Source: Sialis fuliginosa
Taxonomy: Eukaryota; Arthropoda; Insecta; Megaloptera; Sialidae
Direction of reading: 5' to 3'
NCBI GenBank assembly: GCA_961205875.1
Contig: OY540814.1
Coordinates: forward strand, 27,844,151 to 27,908,150
DNA: 64,000 nucleotides
The notes under the pieces are model-generated. The model saw only the letters and a program-made list of their open reading frames with translations, ran no database searches and was not told where the DNA came from. A program made the position numbers and the translations under genes. Below are positions 57,516 through 64,000 of this stretch, piece after piece (within the stretch, counting starts at the first letter, position 1; every line of letters starts with the position of its first letter).

Positions 57516-58377
57516 AAAGCGCCGAACGTCCGGTACCCGCCACGAGTCGCGACGTAATAAGATTACTTAAAATGGCGGATGCACACGATGTTAAGATTTT
57601 TTGAAAAACATCGAAACATAAGCTGTGTACGAAACCAGTTAAGGGTTAAGTACTGCTGAACCGATCATTGTGGGATTTTTATTATTTTAGTGTTAAATCA
57701 GTAACGGCGTGGTAGAGACGGTGTCTACGAGTTTAGAGCAGCCATTTGCATGGAAATTCAACTGCAAATAATATAATAAAAATCATGTAAATTAGATACT
57801 GTGGAAAAATCTCAATGTAAGAATAAATTAACATATAAAGATAGTTACGCCATTATACCGTAACGAATTTAAAAATTGAGTAATGACTAGACAATATTAA
57901 GGTGGGTTTTGAACCTATGACCTTCAATTAGTAACTCTATTAGTTCGAACCTAATATTATTATTAAAATACATTAATAATGAGTATATTATATAACAGGT
58001 TGATGACATAAACTATTTAACCAATTAGTGTTTGGGTATTTCAAAGAAATGGGCGTTCTTGAGATATAACGAGCCCGTTTGTTAAATTTAAAAATTATAC
58101 TTTAATAAATTATTTTTAATATCACAATTAAAAAATGGTTTCACTTTTTTTCATATAAAAATTAATTTTAAATATATTTTTATTTTGCTATTAGATATAC
58201 CCGATGATTTTTTTGGACCCCTCCCAAATTTGCTGTATCCCACTTATTTTTTAATATTTTGCAATAAAAAAATTACAATATTTTCTGTAAATATGGAAAA
58301 ACATTTGTTAATAATTATTTTAATGCGTGGCAAAAAAATCATTTTTTAGAAGTCCCAAATGGGTCTGCCCCCTTAAG
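57516..58377. other. Intergenic DNA
   Basis: A CpG-containing patch at about 57518-57560. No gene supported. Confidence 0.45.
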
Positions 58378-58432
58378 TAAATAAGAGTCCAACACTGGGG
58401 TATAATTCAAGATTAGTGCCATTACCTTATTT
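58378..58432. mobile_element. MITE family E, right-end fragment
   Basis: AAGTCCAACACTGGGGT-like start and ATTAGTGCCATTACCTTAT end match the terminal 50 bp of the family. Confidence 0.55.
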
Positions 58433-58848
58433 ACATATTTTTATTTGTAATAAATAAAAAATAAAATAAAAATAGAGTTATTATTATATTTATAAACCAA
58501 CAGTTATTACTTTTGTATGTATCGTGTTAACAAATATTAAAAATATGTGACTATACAATGTGTGTAATATGTAACATAATGCTATTAAATTACAAATATA
58601 CTTGCTGTAAAATACCTTTTTTATATTCAATATTTGTTTAGACAGTAATAAAAAGTACATTATGTTTTATTTTTGACGTAGAACATACCTTCCCCGGCAC
58701 GGGCGGTACCTACTAGGGGGTAACCTATGGAGCATGAATGTAACGAAAAATGTCAAACTTTGAAAGCTTATAGATATCTCCAGAACTAATAATCATAGAG
58801 TAATAAATAAAACACCAATATATAGCTTATTTAGTCCCTTTTATATTA
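58433..58848. other. AT-rich intergenic DNA
   Basis: Nothing recognised. Confidence 0.5.
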
Positions 58849-59580
58849 TATTTTCTTGTATTTTAGTCGATATTTGTATGACGAGTTGCAGGAAATTTCA
58901 CTAAAAAATTTCGAATTTTTGTTTTCGTTAAAAGTATATTTATTGTATAGAAAATGACGTGAAAAGTTGAACTGTTCAAACCGCAGGTCTGTATCTCAAA
59001 CCGTTCTCGAGATATAGCCTTTCAAAGTTTCAGTTTTTTCAAAATTTTTGGAGAAAAAAGGCCATAATTTTTGAACGCATGGTCGGAATTGATTTTAGTT
59101 GACGGATTTGAAATCAGCGTGTCAAAATCTATATAATGACATGTATAATACCTTAAAACTCGAAAAAAAAAATTTCGCGAAAAATCGAAAAAATTCAAAG
59201 GGGTATACCTTAAAAAAATGTCGATTTTTGACCAAAATTTTTTTGTCGGATTTTAAAGTATTATACATGTCATTATATAGATTTTGACACGCTGATTTCA
59301 AATCCGTCAACTAAAATCAATTCCGACCACACGTTCAAAAGTTATAGCCTTTTTTCTCCAAAAATTTGAAAAAACTGAAACTTTGAGAGGCTATATCTCG
59401 AGAACGGTTTGAGATACAGACCTGCGGTTTGAACAGTTCAACTTTTCACGTCATTTTCTATACAATAAACATACTTTTAACGAAATCAAAAAATCTAAAA
59501 ATTTTAGTGAAATTTCCTGCAGTGAACTTCAACTCGTCATACAAATATCGATTAAAATAGAAGAAAATAAGACGTAGAAT
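58849..59580. mobile_element. Foldback element, copy 5
   Basis: Complete palindrome with the spacer containing TTCAAAGGGGTATACC. The opposed 62-codon frames again mirror each other. Right end AATAAGACGTAG. The left terminal block is shortened. Confidence 0.85.
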
Positions 59581-60088
59581 TGCATTGTTGATGTATTCAG
59601 TCCAATACTCGAAAATAAGTATGATTTCAACCCATTCGAATTAAAATAATCTTACATCAAACGCAAAATCTTAACAAAAGAGCTCTGTTACATACATACA
59701 TATATGTAACGCTGGGCACGATTGGGTTAATAAGAGTTAATAATGCGTGTAAAATGGGCCACTATTATATCTTATACATTAAATGTATACCAGGTAACAT
59801 ATAAATAATACAAAGATAGAAACAGAAAGGCGTTTCTTTAAAAAACTAACATATCATCGCAACTACTTTATAGATCCCTTAACTGTTAACTTCTAAAACT
59901 GGTTCTTACGTCATCTACAGTTCCAGAACTACTTGAAAGTAACGACTATTTATTTAACAATACATTGGTTGTTTTGTGTTAGATCACGAATAGGAAAGGT
60001 GTGATTTTTTAATATTTAATAATCATACCATTCATATTTTTTTGATTTAACTTATTTATGTCAGGTATTACAGCCTAGATAATATTTA
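59581..60088. other. AT-rich intergenic DNA
   Basis: Nothing recognised. Confidence 0.5.
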
Positions 60089-60645
60089 CTAGCTTGTAAA
60101 CACTTTCAAATGGGGAATCAAACTTATCTGACAGTTCTCTTATGTCCGGTATTATAAAGGAGCTAGCAAATTTGCTAGCTAGCAAGCACTTTCAAATGAG
60201 ATATCAAACTTATATAACAGTTCTTTTGGAGTTTGTTAAAGATTTTGACAAGTTTCGCGCACGCGTTGTAGGTAAATACCAATGGTATTAAAACAGTAGT
60301 GATATTATGAAAATTATTTTGTACGGTGAAAGATGCCAACTGTGTTACAATTAGTTGAAGTGTCACTGCTCTAAATTCCATAGCTAATCCATAGATACTA
60401 GTACAAAATTAATACCCCATTTGAAAGTGCTTGCTAACTAACAAATTTTGCTAGCGACATTAGAGTTTTTGACAGATAGTTACATGCGCAGTAAGTTGGT
60501 TTTTAGTGTTTTTACTAAAGATTAGTAAATATACTTAACACACCTTTGTTTTTAATTACTATGCATGCAATTATCTGTCAAAAACTCCAAAAGAAGTGTC
60601 GTATAAGTTTGATACCCCTTTTGAAAGTGTTTACAAGTTTGCAAA
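60089..60645. mobile_element. Palindromic element carrying a nested MITE
   Basis: GCTTGTAAACACTTTCAAAT and ATCAAACTTATCTGACAG on the left face CTGTCAAAAACTCC, AGTTTGATACCCC and TTTGAAAGTGTTTACAAGTT on the right. The nested element at 60143-60459 sits near the left end. Confidence 0.65.
60143..60459. mobile_element. Harbinger-like MITE, copy 2, nested
   Basis: Same family as 56046-56375. TTA flanks it (60140-60142, 60460-60462). The right end has lost about 15 bp (GCTAGC joins GACA directly), which would cripple the terminal repeat. Confidence 0.75.
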
Positions 60646-60960
60646 TATTTCTTAGATAGGTTGAAATCACGTATATTTTTATCCGATAAAATTAAATAAT
60701 TTAAATCGAAAAAATATAACAGAATTTGAAGCAATTTTTTTCAATTGCTTTTACTTTTCAGTATCTCAATACATATATATTTTTTCAGCTTTCATTAAAA
60801 TGCAATCAAAACTACATAAATAAGAAAGCCCGAATGAAAATAAAAATCGGATAAAAATATGAGAAACGGAAATATATAATGAAACTAATAATAATTTTTA
60901 AGAGCGGGAGCCCTGAAGGCAGGTAATTTATATACGACCATTTGAACATCTAACGAGTCG
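60646..60960. other. AT-rich intergenic DNA
   Basis: Nothing recognised. Confidence 0.5.
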
Positions 60961-61245
60961 TGTAGTCGCCCATGAACATGGGCGTCCGCAGAGGGGGCAA
61001 ACTAATTGAAAAAAAAATTATATATGTAAAAATTTGTCTTAGCTTGCTCCCCTCCTCCCGTCCCCCCACTTTTATAATTTTTTTATGAACGCCTCGGATC
61101 ACTATACCTTGGTACAATATCTAAATTACCACCATGGGCGTTCGCAGAGGAGGAAAAACTGGATAAGAATCTACTTGTGAAAAATAAAAAATAAAAACCC
61201 TAATATTTTTTTTTCGTGGACGCCTCTGATTACTATTGGTTCAAA
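60961..61245. repeat. Two adjacent copies of a GGGCGTCCGCAGAGG repeat
   Basis: ATGGGCGTCCGCAGAGGGGG to GAACGCCTCGGATCACTA, then ATGGGCGTTCGCAGAGGAGG to GGACGCCTCTGATTACTA. Each has inverted GGGCGT/ACGCC ends, about 105-125 bp. Probably hAT-like short elements in tandem. Confidence 0.65.
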
Positions 61246-61592
61246 ATCTAAATGCATGTGCACGATTTGTATTATGAGTCTATACAAGTTAGTGTTGTTT
61301 ATGAATGAAATTGAAATTAAAGTGATTACGGTATTTTTAAAGTTTGAAATGCCGCCACAAAATTGAATAAAATAGTCATTAGTATTTTGTTTTCAAATTT
61401 ATATCTGTAAAAAATATTATCATAATTTTATTTGGATGTTTAATTAAAGTTGAAAACAAAACACTGTTGATTAATTTAAAATTTATCAGTTAGTTTCGAG
61501 GCGGCATTTCAAAATGCACCAATCAAACATTGTTAAATTTGGCCAAAGGTTACTACAAAATTTCTAAATGTCCCCATGTTAAATTTCCTATG
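61246..61592. other. AT-rich intergenic DNA
   Basis: Nothing recognised. Confidence 0.5.
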
Positions 61593-61600
61593 TCTTAGCT

Positions 61601-61940
61601 CAAGCTTGTCCAACCCGCGGCCCGCGGGCCTCATGCGGCCCTCGAGGACCCTTGGTGCGGCCCGCGAGCATAATTTAAAAAAATAAATAAATTTATTGAT
61701 AATAAATTTACATTGAAAATAATATGTACGACTAAAAAAAAAAAGAAAAAAGGTCTTCCTAATCTAACTCTATTTATATTACATATATAGGTATTTATAA
61801 TAAAACTAGGAATTGAAACTGACGCGACCAAAAAAAAAAAAAAAGGTCCTCAGTTGTTATAAACTGCGGCCCTTAGTGAACCAAATTAAATAAAATTTTT
61901 ATTATGCGGCCCGGAAGGTTCAAAAGGTTGGACAACTATG
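61601..61940. mobile_element. hAT-like element, left copy
   Basis: 340 bp, starts CAAGCTTGTCCAACCCGCGG and ends GGTTGGACAACTATG, with GC-rich palindromic termini (GCGGCCCGCGGGCC). Non-coding; the 66-codon minus frame repeats in both copies. Confidence 0.8.
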
Positions 61941-63423
61941 GCTTACACTATTATCTTTAAGAGCATCACGCACTTAAAGACCTTCGCGTGCTCCTTCCCT
62001 TTTTAAAAACAAGTTAAAACTAAAAAAACAAATTAAAACTCATACGCTAACAAAGAAGTAAATTGAATAGTTAATATCTCAGCTTGGCGCGATCGAAGAG
62101 ACTCCAGTTTTTTTTTAAAATGTAGCTTACACTATTATCTTTAAGAGCATCACGCACTTAAAGACCTTCGCGTGCTCCTTCCCTTTTTAAAAACAAGTTA
62201 AAACTAAAAAAACAAATTAAAACTCATACGCTAACAAAGAAGTAAATTGAATAGTTAATATCTCAGCTTGGCGCGATCGAAGAGACTCCAGTTTTTTTTT
62301 TAAATGTAGCTTACACTATTATCTTTAAGAGCATCACGCACTTAAAGACCTTCGCGTGCTCCTTCCCTTTTTAAAAACAAGTTAAAACTAAAAAAACAAA
62401 TTAAAACTCATACGCTAACAAAGAAGTAAATTGAATAGTTAATATCTCAGCTTGGCGCGATCGAAGAGACTCCAGTTTTTTTTTAAAATGTAGCTTACAC
62501 TATTATCTTTAAGAGCATCACGCACTTAAAGACCTTCGCGTGCTCCTTCCTTTTTTAAAAATAAGTTAAAACTAAAAAAACAAATTAAAACTCATACGCT
62601 AACAAAGAAGTAAATTGAATAGTTAATATCTCAGCTTGGCGCGATCGAAGAGACTCCAGTTTTTTTTTAAAATGTAGCTTACACTATTATCTTTAAGAGC
62701 ATCACACACTTAAAGACCTTCGCGTGCTCCTTCCCTTTTTAAAAACAAGTTAAAACTAAAAAAACAAATTAAAACTCATACGCTAACAAAGAAGTAAATT
62801 GAATAGTTAATATCTCAGCTTGGCGCGATCGAAGAGACTCCAGTTTTTTTTTAAAATGTAGCTTACACTATTATCTTTAAGAGCATCACGCACTTAAAGA
62901 CCTTCGCGTGCTCCTTCCCTTTTTAAAAACAAGTTAAAACTAAAAAAACAAATTAAAACTCATACGCTAACAAAGAAGTAAATTGAATAGTTAATATCTC
63001 AGCTTGGCGCGATCGAGGAGACTCCAGTTTTTTTTTTAAATGTAGCTTACACTATTATCTTTAAGAGCATCACGCACTTAAAGACCTTCGCGTGCTCCTT
63101 CTCTTTTTAAAAACAAGTTAAAACTAAAAAAAAAACAAATTAAAACTCATACGCTAACAAAGAAGTAAATTGAATAGTTAATATCTCAGCTTGGCGCGAT
63201 CGAGGAGACTCCAGTTTTTTTTTTAAATGTAGCTTACACTATTATCTTTAAGAGCATCACGCACTTAAAGACCTTCGCGTGCTCCTTCCCTTTTTAAAAA
63301 CAAGTTAAAACTAAAAAAACAAATTAAAACTCATACGCTAACAAAGAAGTAAATTGAATAGTTAATATCTCAGCTTGGCGCGATCGAGGAGACTCCAGTT
63401 TTTTTTTTAAATGTAGCTTACAC
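61941..63423 (+). repeat. Satellite array, 184-bp unit x 8
   Basis: Unit starts are 61941, 62125, 62309, 62493, 62677, 62861, 63045 and 63232. One unit is 187 bp through an A-run change. The final 8 bases repeat the unit start. Each unit has GCATCACGCACTTAAAGACC, CTTCGCGTGCTCCTTCC, CTCATACGCTAACAAAGAAG and GGCGCGATCGA. Units 1-5 read CGAAGAGACTCC and units 6-8 CGAGGAGACTCC, showing two subtypes. Confidence 0.95.
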
Positions 63424-63761
63424 CAAGCTTGTCCAACCCGCGGCCCGCGGGCCTCATGCGGCCCTCGAGGACCCTTGGTGCGGCCCGCGAGCATAATTTA
63501 AAAAAATAAATAAATTTATTGATAATAAATTTACATTGAAAATAGTATGTACGACTAAAAAAAAAAAGAAAAAAGGTCTTCCTAATCTAACTCTATTTAT
63601 ATTACATATATAGGTATTTATAATAAAACTAGGAATTGAAACTGTCGCGACCAAAAAAAAAAAAAGGTCCTCAGTTGTTATAAACTGCGGCCCCTAGTGA
63701 ACCAAATTAAATAAAATTTTTATTATGCGGTCCGGAAGGTTCAAAAGGTTGGACACCTATG
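63424..63761. mobile_element. hAT-like element, right copy
   Basis: 338 bp, differs from the left copy by only a few substitutions and A-run length. Ends GGTTGGACACCTATG. Confidence 0.8.
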
Positions 63762-63765
63762 TCTT

Positions 63766-64000
63766 AGCTATTACACTATCAAATAAATATGTCAAAGATC
63801 TTTGACAAAGATTTGATCATATTTCTTTTTTTTGGTGCCTTTTGAATATCAGTGCGTGGATGTTCGTCAATTGACGCGATCGAGGTTTGAATTTACAACC
63901 GTGTATTGTGGTTTTTATAATCAATAAGAAGATTATCATATAATACTGGATTTTGTTGATATTCATATAGTAATAATTATGTAACTGTAACTGTTAGTGA
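63766..64000 (-). mobile_element. Harbinger-like MITE, second copy, cut by the window edge
   Basis: GCTATTACACTATCAAATAA, TTTGACAAAGATTTGATCAT and ATTGACGCGATCGAGG are the complement of the right part of 25207-25715. The outermost GGCG of the terminal repeat is missing next to TTA. The outer duplication of the composite structure overlaps this end. Confidence 0.75.

Larger units (their letters stand above)
61593..63769. mobile_element. Composite structure: hAT - satellite array - hAT
   Basis: Order: TCTTAGCT, hAT copy 1 (61601-61940), GCTTACAC beginning eight satellite units, GCTTACAC, hAT copy 2 (63424-63761), TCTTAGCT. Each hAT copy has non-matching 8-mers on its two sides. The outer pair match each other and the inner pair match each other. 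The array holds a whole number of units plus the 8 repeated bases. Recombination between a hAT in a satellite circle and a chromosomal hAT would give exactly this. Macrotransposition is the alternative. Confidence 0.75.

Noticed and set aside
61631-61831. Repeated 66-codon minus-strand frame with a hydrophobic stretch (also at 63454)
   Set aside because: It lies inside the non-coding hAT-like copies. The hydrophobicity comes from A/T runs.
61941-63423. Possible CRISPR-like array
   Set aside because: The units are contiguous 184-bp repeats without unique spacers, in a eukaryotic context.

Overview
The window looks like a stretch of a repeat-rich, AT-rich insect nuclear genome, most probably a lepidopteran with a large genome. 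The evidence is one intron-containing animal gene, no operons, and several short motifs I know as widespread in moth and butterfly DNA: a GGTCAAGTGCGTG...GGTTCCGTAGCC repeat at 24.25 kb, an AATATTATAAATGCG repeat at 16.6 and 48.8 kb, a GCTGTGCCCGCGGCTTCGC repeat at 42.3 kb, and a Helitron 3' end of the GCCGGGTCAGCTAG type at 3.18 kb. The order is inferred and the species is not determined.

Only one gene is clear. It has two visible coding exons (28652-28844 and 30398-31632) and encodes a secreted 475-residue protein. Tandem DM9-like repeats are followed by an aerolysin-like beta domain, a Thr-rich stalk and a hydrophobic C-terminal tail. It resembles the insect GPI-anchored adhesion protein Unzipped. 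A second, smaller candidate is a compact intronless microgene at 37431-37640. It would encode a 69-residue tail-anchored membrane peptide and has its own TATA-like box and poly(A) signal. GC-richer islands at 10.4-10.7, 41.9-42.1 and 47.2-47.5 kb may be promoters or untranslated exons.

Nearly everything else is mobile DNA. It includes a 3.4 kb Ty3/gypsy-type LTR element with apparently identical LTRs and a large internal deletion (51006-54404), a Helitron, and many MITEs whose target-site duplications can be read directly: TA for Tc1/mariner or pogo-like, TTA/TAA for Harbinger-like, TTAA for piggyBac-like and 8 bp for hAT-like. Five copies of a roughly 750 bp long-palindrome (foldback) element are also present. 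Several insertions are nested, and other repeat copies in the same window serve as empty sites that prove the insertion points.

The most striking structure is at 61601-63761. A satellite array of exactly eight units (184 bp) is sandwiched between two near-identical hAT-like elements. The two outer flanks share one 8-bp duplication (TCTTAGCT) and the two inner flanks share a different one (GCTTACAC). This is the arrangement expected if a satellite circle carrying a hAT copy recombined into a hAT copy already resident in the chromosome, or if a composite hAT macrotransposon carried a satellite array. Relatives of the same satellite lie at 36.2 and 56 kb.
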